Shown: one piece after another, positions 42,471 to 50,357 of the stretch | How positions within the stretch are numbered: position 1 is the stretch's first letter | Layout: each line of letters opens with the position of its first letter | Assembly: GCA_045123995.1 (NCBI GenBank) | Contig: JBGVKY010000015.1 | Location: forward strand, 1-52,445 | Origin: HGM11501 sp045123995 | GTDB lineage: Bacteria > Bacillota > Clostridia > CAKSNL01 > HGM11501 | Reading direction: 5' to 3' | DNA: 52,445 nucleotides | Notes under the pieces: model-generated | The model's database searches: none | Told to the model about the DNA's origin: nothing | What the model saw: only the letters and a program-made list of their open reading frames with translations | Made by a program: the position numbers and the translations under genes

Positions 42471-43097
42471 GTGGACTTGTTCGGGAGAGATTGGGATATT
42501 TTATTAGGAGCAAATTTAAGGACCTTGCCCCTGTCTGTAAATGCCACACTGGAATATCTTAACATAAAACATATAAAATACAGCAATTACAAGGAATTGC
42601 TTGACGAAGAAACGTTTATTAAATATTCCCAAAATGATGCATTTACTTATAAAAGAGAAAAGGACTTTGTTATTTTCTATAATGATGAATTAAGTCAGAG
42701 CGAACTTAGAATTGCTCTGCTTCACGAAGTGGGACATATCGTAATGGGACACACTGAATTTCCCAATGATAGTTTTGACGGAACCTTTACTACTTTCAAC
42801 AAGCTTTCTGAAAAGGAAACTGACGTGGTGGAGGGCTCTGCTTATAACTTTGCTACAAAGCTTTTGGCTCCTGCATCGGTTTTGTGGGCACTCAAAATAA
42901 AAACAGCTCACGAAATTGAAAAACTTTGTGATATTCCTAAAAAGTACGCCAAGAAGAGAAACGAGCGGATGAAAGAGCTTTATCAGAGGGAAAAGGTCTT
43001 TCTGGCAACTAAAGGAAAAACCTGCTTTCTTCAGAGTGCCAGAGAAAGAGCGGTATATGAAAACTTTAAAGATTTTATAGAGGAAAATAAAAAGTAA
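42471..43097 (+). CDS. ImmA/IrrE-family metallopeptidase
   Basis: 208 residues. The zinc motif is HEVGH (His85) in IALLHEVGHIVMGH, with ETDVVEGSAYNFATKLLAP supplying the third ligand region. ImmA-type enzymes cleave a partner XRE repressor. The start is GTG 42471 or TTG 42477; AAAGGATG is just upstream. Confidence 0.87.
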   Translation: MDLFGRDWDILLGANLRTLPLSVNATLEYLNIKHIKYSNYKELLDEETFIKYSQNDAFTYKREKDFVIFYNDELSQSELRIALLHEVGHIVMGHTEFPNDSFDGTFTTFNKLSEKETDVVEGSAYNFATKLLAPASVLWALKIKTAHEIEKLCDIPKKYAKKRNERMKELYQREKVFLATKGKTCFLQSARERAVYENFKDFIEENKK

Positions 43098-43120
43098 GGG
43101 GAGTTCCTCCTTACTTTTTT
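43092..43120 (+). terminator. Terminator after the ImmA gene
   Basis: AAAAGTAAGGGGA-GT-TCCTCCTTACTTTTTT. Confidence 0.85.
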
Positions 43121-43146
43121 GTTATAACAAGGAAGTGGGCTTTTTC

Positions 43147-43318
43147 TTGACTTTTAGTCCCCTTTGTGGTATTATATTTATGCGGTATAGTTCGTTTTTC
43201 GGATTGTATTGCCGGTTTTTTACTGACCTTGGAGCATATGCTTAGAGGAAAGGCATTATAAAGCTAAGTCTTTCCTTTTGCTTCGGCAGAAGGATTTTTT
43301 ATTTGAAAGGGTGGTTTT
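43147..43318 (+). promoter_or_regulatory. hydG promoter and attenuator-type leader
   Basis: TTGACT (43147-43152), 17 bases, TATTAT (43170-43175), then a ~140-base leader. A terminator (CCTTTTGC-TTCG-GCAGAAGG-A-TTTTTT, 43274-43300) lies 18 bases before the start codon. AGGAAAG (43246-43252) can instead pair with CTTTCCT (43270-43276), which would use the left arm of the terminator. The 5' part can fold as CGGTA/TTGCCG enclosing GTTCG-TTTTT-CGGAT. I recognise no known riboswitch class. Confidence 0.65.
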
Positions 43319-44770
43319 ATGAATTTTTTGGAAAAGTATAAAGAGGATTTTAAACCCTATGACGAAATGGAAAAGGATTTTATTGATGACGATTTGATAT
43401 GGGAAAAGTTAAACGCCCATGAAAATCCTACTAAAGAGGAAGTAAGGGCAGTTCTTAAAAAGGCTGACGAATGTGTAAGATTAGAGCCGGATGAAATGGC
43501 TATTTTAATCCAGAACAAGGATGAAGAAACCATCGGCGAAATGTTCGCTCTGGCAAATAAGCTTAAAAACGAAGTTTACGGTGACAGAATTGTTTTCTTC
43601 GCACCCTTGTATTTGAGTGATGAGTGCGCCAACAACTGCACCTACTGCGGATTTCGTTCATCAAACAATTCCATGCACAGAAAAACGCTTACCATGGACG
43701 AAATTGAAGAAGAAGTTAAAATAATGATTGACGAGGGGCAAAAACGCACTATTTTAGTGTACGGCGAATCTCCCCACACTGAAGTTTCATACATGGTGGA
43801 CAGCATAAAAAAGGTTTATGCCACAAAGACCAAAAACGGAGAAATCCGCCGTGCCAATATAAATGCGGCACCCTTGAGGGTGGAAGAACTTAAAAAGCTA
43901 AAGGAAGCCGGAATCGGAACATTTCAGGTTTTCCAGGAAACCTATCATCATGAAACATATAAAAAGGTTCACCCTGAGGGAACGATCAAGGGTCACTACC
44001 GCTGGAGGCTTTATGCTATGGACAGAGCTCAGGAGGCAGGGGTTGACGATTGCGGACTTGGTGTACTTTTCGGGCTTTATGACTGGCGTTTTGAACTTAT
44101 GGGTCTTATGTATCACACGATACATCTGGAGGAAACCTTTGGAGGAGTAGGTCCGCATACCATTTCTTTCCCCAGAATAACTCCTGCAAAGGACACACCC
44201 TATGCGGAAAACCCCGAGTATCAGGTATCTGATGAGGACTTCAAGAAGCTGGTTGCCATACTGAGACTTTCCATCCCCTATACAGGTCTTATCTGCACTG
44301 CAAGAGAAAAGGACGAAGTAAGAAGCGAAGTATTGAGTTATGGTGTTTCCCAGATTGATGCAGGAACAAGAATAGGAGTAGGAGCATACTCCAAGTCAAA
44401 AAAAGCCAATTCCATGGCGGAAAAAGAGCAGTTTACCATCAATGATTCAAGAAGCCTTGACGATGTGGTATATGAAATGTGCGAAAGAGGGTCAATTCCG
44501 TCATTCTGTACTGCTTGCTACAGAGCAGGAAGAACAGGAGAGGAGTTCATGAAAGTAGCCAAGAGTAAATTCGTGCATAATTTCTGCATCCCCAATGCAA
44601 TTTTGACCTTTACGGAATATCTTATTGACTATGCGTCTCCAAAAACAAAGGAAATAGGAGAGAAGGTTATTTCCGAGCACATGAAACTCTTTGCCGGAAC
44701 TCCCATGGAAAAGAAAATTCAAGATATGGCAGAGCGTATTAAAAACGGCGAAAGAGATTTAAGATTGTAA
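43319..44770 (+). CDS. hydG: [FeFe]-hydrogenase maturase HydG
   Basis: 483 residues, a radical-SAM tyrosine lyase. The SAM cluster motif is CANNCTYCGF. The C-terminal CTACYR ... NFC gives CX2CX22C, the dangler-iron cluster that separates HydG from ThiH. HydG makes CO and CN ligands from tyrosine. hydE, hydF and the hydrogenase are not in the window. AAAGGGTGG precedes the ATG. Confidence 0.93.
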   Translation: MNFLEKYKEDFKPYDEMEKDFIDDDLIWEKLNAHENPTKEEVRAVLKKADECVRLEPDEMAILIQNKDEETIGEMFALANKLKNEVYGDRIVFFAPLYLSDECANNCTYCGFRSSNNSMHRKTLTMDEIEEEVKIMIDEGQKRTILVYGESPHTEVSYMVDSIKKVYATKTKNGEIRRANINAAPLRVEELKKLKEAGIGTFQVFQETYHHETYKKVHPEGTIKGHYRWRLYAMDRAQEAGVDDCGLGVLFGLYDWRFELMGLMYHTIHLEETFGGVGPHTISFPRITPAKDTPYAENPEYQVSDEDFKKLVAILRLSIPYTGLICTAREKDEVRSEVLSYGVSQIDAGTRIGVGAYSKSKKANSMAEKEQFTINDSRSLDDVVYEMCERGSIPSFCTACYRAGRTGEEFMKVAKSKFVHNFCIPNAILTFTEYLIDYASPKTKEIGEKVISEHMKLFAGTPMEKKIQDMAERIKNGERDLRL

Positions 44771-44815
44771 AAAACAAGGGTTGAGCGTTTGCTCAACCCT
44801 TGTTTTATCAATGTT
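44771..44815. terminator. Terminator of hydG
   Basis: AAAACAAGGGTTGAGC-GTTT-GCTCAACCCTTGTTTT; also usable by the convergent remnant. Confidence 0.92.
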
Positions 44816-44823
44816 TATTTGTT

Positions 44824-44877
44824 TTAGAAGTATCTCTTAAGAAGTCCTTCCAAGCCACGTCCGTGACGAGCTTCATT
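44824..44877 (-). pseudogene. 3' remnant of a reverse-rubrerythrin gene (left element boundary)
   Basis: The minus strand reads NEARHGRGLEGLLKRYF and stop, the C-terminus typical of reverse rubrerythrin / NADH peroxidase (DEARHG...F.GLL.RYF). The frame is broken directly upstream (TGA a few codons earlier), where unrelated element DNA begins. It lies convergent with hydG. With the similar piece at 49327 it marks the ends of an integrated element. Confidence 0.75.
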
Positions 44878-44944
44878 TAGAGACCTTTTTCAGAAGTGCA
44901 GATATATAGGGGTTTTCAGCCTGTTAATATCATAGAAAACAGCC

Positions 44945-44963
44945 TTTGCCCTTTAGTTTGCCC
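44945..44963. repeat. TTTGCCC repeats, left end of element 1
   Basis: TTTGCCC occurs at 44945 and 44957. The same heptamer clusters at 49173-49238 and 49444-49488, always beside a rubrerythrin remnant, as integrase arm sites would. Confidence 0.55.
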
Positions 44964-45046
44964 TTCTGGGTATCAGCCAATCAGCCTACAATCAGTATAT
45001 CAGATAGTGCTGTTAATGTCAATGATTTTGTAAGTGTAGGTACAAT

Positions 45047-46219
45047 TTACATATTCAGGGCATTTAATTTTGAAATCAGGTCTGTTCTCATACCTTCTGT
45101 AATATGGGTGTAGTATCTTAAAGTAGTTTCTTCTTTTGAATGACCTAATCTCTTTTTGGTTACTATTGCAGGGACATTGTGTTCTGCTAACCAACTGGCA
45201 TGGGTATGTCTTAAATTATGATACTTGAAATTGATAGGCAATTCCTGTCTGCTTATCCTACCTAAAAACTTTTCACTATCTGGGGTAAGCATTTCACCAT
45301 TACTCTTAATGTTAATCAGTTCTAAATCTTCTCTAATTTCTTTTGGCTTGTTCCTACCCATATCAACAGCAACCCTGTTTATCCTGTATGCAACCCCTAA
45401 CTGCTCTTTTTGTTGCAGTTGTATTTGTCTTAATTCTTTCAGATAGTTGTATATGCTGTCTTGTAGGTCTATTGTTCTGATTGCAGATTTGGTCTTTGTA
45501 TTTCTCAAACACCACATTTTATCTTCATACACCATTTGTCTTTCAATTCTCATAGTGTGATTTTCCCAATCTATGTCAGACCAGAGCAGACCATAACATT
45601 CAGCACACCTGACCCCACAGGCTCTACCAATCTTAAAAGCAGTTATGCTGTGTGTACTTTCAAACCTTTTTTCAAACATATCAAGTTCAGCCTGTGTATA
45701 TATTTTTATCTGACCTTCTTCTGTTCCTGCTTTTGGGGTATTCACCTTTTCAATAACATTTTCTCTCATATACTGCTTTTCATAGGCAAAATACCATAAC
45801 ACTTTCATAAACTTATGAATACTCATTATGTAGGCATAAGAATGGGTTGCTGATAATTTGAAAAGATACTCTGATAATTCATTTGCAGTTATGACAGCAA
45901 TTTTCATATCTGCCCATTGTTTCAGGTGGTTTCTGAAAAGGGTATCATATCTTCTGATTGTAGATTTTTCTCTGTCATACTGTGCATATTTGTATATGAA
46001 CTCACTATACACCTGTTCCAGAGTGATATTTTTATCTTCAACCACTATCTTTGTAGGACTTTGTGAATACTCTGCAAGTAGTAATGTCCTAGCCTGTTTT
46101 GCCTGTGCTATGGTTTCAAAACCACCCCTTTCTATGTTCTTCCATTTGTTAGTTTTGGGGTCTTTGATATTTATTCTGAAAGAATATTTTTCACCCCTTT
46201 TTCTGATACCTTCTGTCAT
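45047..46219 (-). CDS. int: Tyrosine recombinase (integrase)
   Basis: 390 residues: an N-terminal DNA-binding part (GIRKRGEKYSFRINIKDPKT), SAM-like core-binding domain (~60-165) and catalytic domain with Arg in GRACGVRCAECYGLLW, HxxR in YHNLRHTHASWLAEH, His in LGHSKEETTLRYYTHI with Tyr as nucleophile. All catalytic residues are present. It lies at the left end of element 1, pointing to the left boundary. ATG 46219 has GGAAG upstream. Confidence 0.93.
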   Translation of the reverse strand: MTEGIRKRGEKYSFRINIKDPKTNKWKNIERGGFETIAQAKQARTLLLAEYSQSPTKIVVEDKNITLEQVYSEFIYKYAQYDREKSTIRRYDTLFRNHLKQWADMKIAVITANELSEYLFKLSATHSYAYIMSIHKFMKVLWYFAYEKQYMRENVIEKVNTPKAGTEEGQIKIYTQAELDMFEKRFESTHSITAFKIGRACGVRCAECYGLLWSDIDWENHTMRIERQMVYEDKMWCLRNTKTKSAIRTIDLQDSIYNYLKELRQIQLQQKEQLGVAYRINRVAVDMGRNKPKEIREDLELINIKSNGEMLTPDSEKFLGRISRQELPINFKYHNLRHTHASWLAEHNVPAIVTKKRLGHSKEETTLRYYTHITEGMRTDLISKLNALNM

Positions 46220-46326
46220 AGGTAACACTTCCTTTCCTAGAAATGGTCATATGATAACTCTTCAATGTCCTAAAGTCAAGCTATTTTGGAAAGGTCTCAA
46301 TGTCTGGTAAAAAGGACAAAAAAAAC

Positions 46327-46506
46327 AGGGGGAAGTTCCACCAAAATTATGGGGAACTCCCACCCTGTTAAGAGTGATAGTGTTGATTTATCAACACTTA
46401 TCAGCATTTTCAAGAGTTTTAATATAGAAGTTAATATATATGGGTGCTATGCACCCATATATATTATTCTTAATTAAGTATTGAAGATAGGTCTATGACC
46501 TATCTT
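46327..46506 (+). repeat. Three-hairpin structured repeat, copy 1
   Basis: Shares its layout with 47841-48023: a conserved box (TTCCACCA, then TATGGGGAACT and CCACC), hairpin 1 (46374-46402), a conserved linker beginning TTTTCAAG and containing TTTTAATATAGAAGTTAATA, hairpin 2 (ATGGGTGC-TAT-GCACCCAT) and hairpin 3 (GAAGATAGGTC-TAT-GACCTATCTTC). Linkers match the other copy almost base for base while the stems differ by paired changes. Confidence 0.75.
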
Positions 46507-46782
46507 CATACAAACCTTGAAAGGTATAGCCTGATACTTTGGTATAATTTCTTCAGACACATTTTTGTATATCTCAATAGCCACAGTATCAAAGGCACTT
46601 TTCAAATACTCTTTTCTTCTGGTAACTGATAACCTGTTGTAATCAGTAGAAGAATTGAATAAATCTTTGTTATTCAAACAAAAGAACACCATATACTTGT
46701 AAAAATAATAAATAGCCATAACTAATCTAATATAATATTTTTTGTTTAGTTTGTTCCTAATACTGTAGTTAAAGGAACACAA
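46474..46782 (-). CDS. Hypothetical protein of element 1
   Basis: 102 residues, basic, start TTG 46782 with a poor ribosome site; internal starts are possible. No family recognised. Its last codons are encoded in hairpin 3 of the structured repeat. The N-terminal half is rich in Tyr and Phe, the C-terminal half looks soluble. Confidence 0.4.
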   Translation of the reverse strand: MCSFNYSIRNKLNKKYYIRLVMAIYYFYKYMVFFCLNNKDLFNSSTDYNRLSVTRRKEYLKSAFDTVAIEIYKNVSEEIIPKYQAIPFKVCMKIGHRPIFNT

Positions 46783-46912
46783 CTGTCCAAAAAAATATAT
46801 ACTATTCTTTTTTAATGTACTATTTATATAAAAGTAAAGGTTGGTACCTAACCTTTACTGAATAAAGGGGTTGACTTTCCACACTTTGAGAAGTATAATA
46901 AAATCAAACAAT

Positions 46913-47020
46913 CCACTTGTGTGGAAGTTATGAGTTGATTATATCACACTTGAGTGGACTTGTCTATTTCCAGAAGTGGCAAGTTTTAATATATTTTATA
47001 GCTTTTATCTACTTGAGTGG
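46913..47020 (+). promoter_or_regulatory. Operator repeats before the XRE gene
   Basis: Three near-palindromic sites of the form CNACTTGWGTGG: CCACTTGTGTGG (46913-46924), ACACTTGAGTGG (46946-46957) and CTACTTGAGTGG (47009-47020). A weaker CCACACTTTGAG lies at 46879. Spacing is 33 and 63 bases. They are the likely binding sites of the XRE protein encoded next. Confidence 0.7.
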
Positions 47021-47041
47021 ATTATTTGTGAGGTGTACATA

Positions 47042-47839
47042 ATGTGTGAGAGTAAAAACATTCCTATTTATTCAAAGAGATTGCAACTCTTGTCAGAAGA
47101 AATGAAAGAGGATAAAAGTGAGGGATTTACAATTCAAAAATTAACAGATTATACTGGTGTTTCTTCTTCCAGTTGGGCAAAACTGTTATCAGGTGAAACT
47201 ATAAACCCTAAATTAGATACTCTTGAAATATTAGCAGGTTTTTTTGGGGTTACAGTATCATACCTTATAGGTGAAAGTGAATGTAGACAGTTAGATATTC
47301 AGGCAGGAATGGATATTATGGAAAAACTGGGTTTTACAGAAGATATGATTGCAACATTGAAAATTGTAAAAGAGAACTCTGGGGATAAATGGAGAATATA
47401 TACAGAGGGATTAGAATACCTTTTGACAGATTTTATGGAAGACAATACATTACCACTTTTATACAGCATAGGTGATTATTTATCTAACCTACCAAGTACA
47501 GGAAAAAATATAGTTAATTCAGAAGATTTAAAAAGATTGGAATATGCTTTGGAAGATAACAGTATTTCAAATGAAAGTATAAAAAAACAAATTGCTGAAT
47601 TGATTAAAAGAAAAGAGGAATATTCCATTGAAAATCTAGAAAGTTACAGATTTCAACAAGTAACTTATGAATTACAAAAAATAAGAGAAAGACAAACCAA
47701 AGGTATGATTGAAGTTATAAAACTAATGTCAGGTAAAAAAACAAAAAAAGGACTAACTAAAATGTTGGAAGATGGTTTTGAATATTCTGGCAACAAACCT
47801 ATGGATGTTACATTTTTCTCTGAAAAAGAATTAGAATAA
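47042..47839 (+). CDS. XRE-family repressor of element 1
   Basis: 265 residues. The helix-turn-helix is at ~18-70 (FTIQKLTDYTGVSSSSWAKLLSG ... LEILAGFFGVTVSYLIGE); the rest is helical and acidic/basic with no known domain. ATG 47042 follows GTGAGGTG. Its upstream operator repeats suggest it controls itself and the genes to the left. Confidence 0.82.
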   Translation: MCESKNIPIYSKRLQLLSEEMKEDKSEGFTIQKLTDYTGVSSSSWAKLLSGETINPKLDTLEILAGFFGVTVSYLIGESECRQLDIQAGMDIMEKLGFTEDMIATLKIVKENSGDKWRIYTEGLEYLLTDFMEDNTLPLLYSIGDYLSNLPSTGKNIVNSEDLKRLEYALEDNSISNESIKKQIAELIKRKEEYSIENLESYRFQQVTYELQKIRERQTKGMIEVIKLMSGKKTKKGLTKMLEDGFEYSGNKPMDVTFFSEKELE

Positions 47840-47840
47840 T

Positions 47841-48023
47841 GGGCAATTTCCACCAGAACTATGGGGAACTTCCACCAGACAAATGTGTTAAGGGGTGATA
47901 TTGCAAAGCAATTATCACTTTTCAAGTATTTTAATATAGAAGTTAATATAGATAGGTGCAAAGCACCTATCTATATTTATTCCTTAACTTAAATAATGCA
48001 GTAGGCTTATCACCTACTGCATT
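47841..48023 (+). repeat. Three-hairpin structured repeat, copy 2
   Basis: Begins two bases after the XRE stop. Box TTCCACCAGAACTATGGGGA, hairpin 1 GTGATATTGC-AAA-GCAATTATCAC (one bulged base, as in copy 1), the conserved linker, hairpin 2 GATAGGTGC-AAA-GCACCTATC and hairpin 3 AATGCAGTAGG-CTTATCA-CCTACTGCATT. No poly-U tract follows the hairpins, so simple termination is an unlikely sole role. Confidence 0.75.
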
Positions 48024-48088
48024 ACTTTCTTGAAAGATAATATTTGTAGAAGACCTTAACCCTTATCATTACAGCATTCTGGACATAT

Positions 48089-48214
48089 TTTATAAAAGAC
48101 CTGACATTATATATAAAAAAGATAACAGTATTTATAAAAGTCTGAACTATATTTATAAAACTGAAACCAGAACACATAAATGTATAACAGTTAATACATA
48201 AATCACAACACATA
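48089..48214. repeat. Tandem 21-bp iteron-like repeats
   Basis: Units begin at 48089, 48110, 48131, 48152, 48173 and 48194, all 21 bases. The best three share TTTATAAAA followed by CTGA; the others are degenerate. The minus frame reads as FIN-type heptads. Length and helical phase recall plasmid iterons. Confidence 0.6.
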
Positions 48215-48306
48215 TAATTTTTCAGACCTGACATAAATCAGGACAGTTACCTTTATATTAAGTGAATGTTCACATTCAATATTATTTATATAGGGGGTAT
48301 CTGATA

Positions 48307-48927
48307 ATGAAGATAAGTGAAATTACAAGTTTTTTAGAAAATGCTTTTGATATTTTGAATGAAAAGTATTTTGATAATGAGTTACCAAAGATTGTTGTTA
48401 CAGTTCAAAGTTCACCCAGAGGGGTTCTAGGACATTTTACACCTTGGAACTCTTGGAAGGAAGAAGATATAGGTTATAAAGAAATAAATATATCTGCTGA
48501 AAATCTTGATAGACCTATTGAAAATGTTATTGCCACTTTAATTCATGAAATGGTTCATTTTTATTGTAATATCAATGGAATTAAAGACACTTCAAGAAAT
48601 GGGTATTACCATAATTCAAAGGGGTTCAAAGTTCAAGCAGAAAAAAGGGGTTTAATAATTGGTTATGATAAAAAGATAGGTCATAGTCCTACAACACCTT
48701 CACCAGAACTAATTGATTTCATAAAAGAGCAAGGGTGGGCAGATATAGATTTATCAAGAAATAGTGCTGACATTCTTTCAGGTGGGGGAAGTTCAGGAAG
48801 AACAACCAAACCTTCTTCAACAAGGAAGTATATCTGTCCTTGTTGTGGGAATAGTTGTAGAGCAACCAAAAATATTAATATAGGCTGTCTGGATTGCTCT
48901 GTGGTTATGGTACTTGCTGAAGAATAA
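48307..48927 (+). CDS. SprT-like zinc metalloprotease
   Basis: 206 residues. The SprT domain (ISEITSFLENAFDILNEKYFDNELPKIVVTVQSS) holds HEMVH (His80) and a third ligand region near YHNSKGFKVQAE; the C-terminus has a zinc ribbon CPCCG...C..C. SprT/Spartan enzymes digest proteins crosslinked to DNA. In small mobile elements such genes may protect element DNA or cut a regulator. ATG 48307 follows GGGGG. Confidence 0.88.
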   Translation: MKISEITSFLENAFDILNEKYFDNELPKIVVTVQSSPRGVLGHFTPWNSWKEEDIGYKEINISAENLDRPIENVIATLIHEMVHFYCNINGIKDTSRNGYYHNSKGFKVQAEKRGLIIGYDKKIGHSPTTPSPELIDFIKEQGWADIDLSRNSADILSGGGSSGRTTKPSSTRKYICPCCGNSCRATKNINIGCLDCSVVMVLAEE

Positions 48928-48962
48928 GACCACCCCCAAAATATTCAGATTTTTGCTGATTA

Positions 48963-49006
48963 AGAAAACTGCACTCTATATTTTATGGGTGCAGTTCTTT
49001 TTGTTT
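48963..49006 (+). terminator. Terminator of the SprT-like gene
   Basis: AAAACTGCACTC, ten-base loop, GGGTGCAGTTCTTTTTG. Confidence 0.75.
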
Positions 49007-49172
49007 GAAATAATCTTAAAAAATCTGAATGTGCTTTTTCTGAAAGTGCTGATATTACTGCCTTTTGTCCACCTGAACAGACACAATTTTTCTGGTTGCT
49101 ATTTCTGGTTGATATGACAAGGCAAAATACACTTTTATAAAAAATCAGCAAAAATTATCTAATTTTATTGAA

Positions 49173-49294
49173 GGGCAAATCTGCCCTTGAGTTCAGAAAA
49201 TTATGTCTGATTTTTGCCCTTTGCCCACCAATTTGCCCTTGAGAAATAGGCAAAAATAAAGTATGGGGTGTGATTGTAAAATCACACCCCATAC
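49173..49294. repeat. Right end of element 1: TTTGCCC cluster and a 15-bp hairpin
   Basis: GGGCAAA at 49173 and TTTGCCC at 49213, 49220 and 49232, followed by a perfect hairpin GTATGGGGTGTGATT-GTAA-AATCACACCCCATAC (49261-49294). No gene is seen between 48928 and 49326. Likely integrase arm sites next to the attachment site. Confidence 0.55.
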
Positions 49295-49326
49295 TGCAAA
49301 AACCTTTATTTTATGCTGTTTGTGGC

Positions 49327-49437
49327 TTATTTAAAGTATCTGTTAAGAAGACCCTCTAAACCTTTCATATGTCTTGCCTCGTCACAGATATTCCAATCAA
49401 GAACCCTTATTTTATGCGGGTTTGCGGGTTCTTCACC
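49327..49437 (-). pseudogene. 3' remnant of a reverse-rubrerythrin gene (right element boundary)
   Basis: The minus strand reads DEARHMKGLEGLLNRYFK and stop, preceded in frame by HKIRVLDWNIC. It is a second copy of the C-terminus seen at 44824. AAGTATCT[C/G]TTAAGAAG is shared by both copies (44828-44844 and 49334-49350) and is the best candidate for the recombination core. Confidence 0.7.
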
Positions 49438-49443
49438 CTTAGT

Positions 49444-49488
49444 TTTGCCCACCATTTGCCCACAAGAAATTTTTGCCCACATTTTTGT
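49444..49488. repeat. TTTGCCC repeats, left end of element 2
   Basis: Copies at 49444, 49455 and 49482, directly beside the remnant and the excisionase gene. Confidence 0.55.
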
Positions 49489-49490
49489 CC

Positions 49491-49754
49491 TCAAACGCAG
49501 TTATTAACGGGGTTTGCAGGTATTTTTTCATTAAAATCCTCTATTCCGTCATACTTGTTTAAGAACTCAAGCAATGATGTTCTCGTTACTTTTCGGCAAC
49601 CAAGCTTTATAGAACGAAGATAACCATTACTTATAAGAGTGTAAACATAATTTCTGTTGACCTTTAGTAGTGCTGCAACTTCACTTATAGTATATACCAT
49701 TTCTTCAATTTTTGCAATATTTTCAGAAGATTTTGTTTTATTTTTTTCTAACAT
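49491..49754 (-). CDS. xis: Excisionase-type helix-turn-helix protein
   Basis: 87 residues. YTISEVAALLKVNRNYVYTLISNGYLRSIKLGCRKVTRTSLLEFLNKY is the winged MerR-like excisionase domain. In Tn916-like elements xis is followed by int; here int is missing and a rubrerythrin remnant follows. AAGGAGGATAGA precedes the ATG. Confidence 0.85.
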   Translation of the reverse strand: MLEKNKTKSSENIAKIEEMVYTISEVAALLKVNRNYVYTLISNGYLRSIKLGCRKVTRTSLLEFLNKYDGIEDFNEKIPANPVNNCV

Positions 49755-49780
49755 ATTCTATCCTCCTTGATTTTTTTGTA

Positions 49781-49898
49781 TATAATAGCATAAGCAAAGG
49801 GACCGACATACGGATAAATAGTGAAAGGAGCAAAGACTATTTATAAAACAAATTGGAGGGACATTAAGCACATCAATCCCTTTGATTATGCTATTATA
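49781..49898. repeat. 22-bp inverted repeat upstream of xis
   Basis: Arms 49781-49802 and 49877-49898 match with one mismatch, core ATAGCATAA/TTATGCTAT plus CAAAGGGA. A nested ATAAATAGT/ACTATTTAT pair lies inside. A 27-codon ORF (GTG 49821 to TAG 49904) overlaps the right arm. It may be a regulatory site of the xis promoter. The rest of 49905-50357 holds no convincing gene. Confidence 0.6.
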
Positions 49899-50357
49899 AT
49901 TTAGAAAACAAAACGAATAGCAGCTTGCGTAACTGCTTCATAGGAATTTCACCTTCCCGGCTCTGCCCGGACTACTCTCATTGCCTGCGACGCATTCCAC
50001 GCTCGGACTGTGACTGAATAGAAGTATCATTGTGCCAATAAGCCATCATCGCCACAAGGTTGCAATCCTCTTTTATAATGTTGGTATTTCTCGCTCGGAT
50101 GAAGCTTGTAAGAAAGAAGGAAATCAGAAGCTTATCGTCATGGCGTACCCATTATCCGGCTCAAACTTATTGGAAAGTATCCGTTTGTTTTTATACTGCG
50201 AACCGTTATCTTGAACGCTTTCTTTGTCAAAGTTCATTTAGGCATTAACATTTATTATCAGCCTATCAAAAAGCACTTACGAATAAATGCCTTTTGATAA
50301 AATGATAATTTATCACAGAGAGTAGCCTAAGCCACTCTCTGCAATATTCAGCTATTT

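Noticed and set aside
48022..48234. 70-codon minus-strand ORF over the iteron-like repeats
   Set aside because: No ribosome site; its heptad pattern is a by-product of the 21-bp repeat.
44824..49437. Reading both rubrerythrin pieces as one interrupted gene
   Set aside because: Both pieces encode the same C-terminus, so they are duplicates, not two halves.
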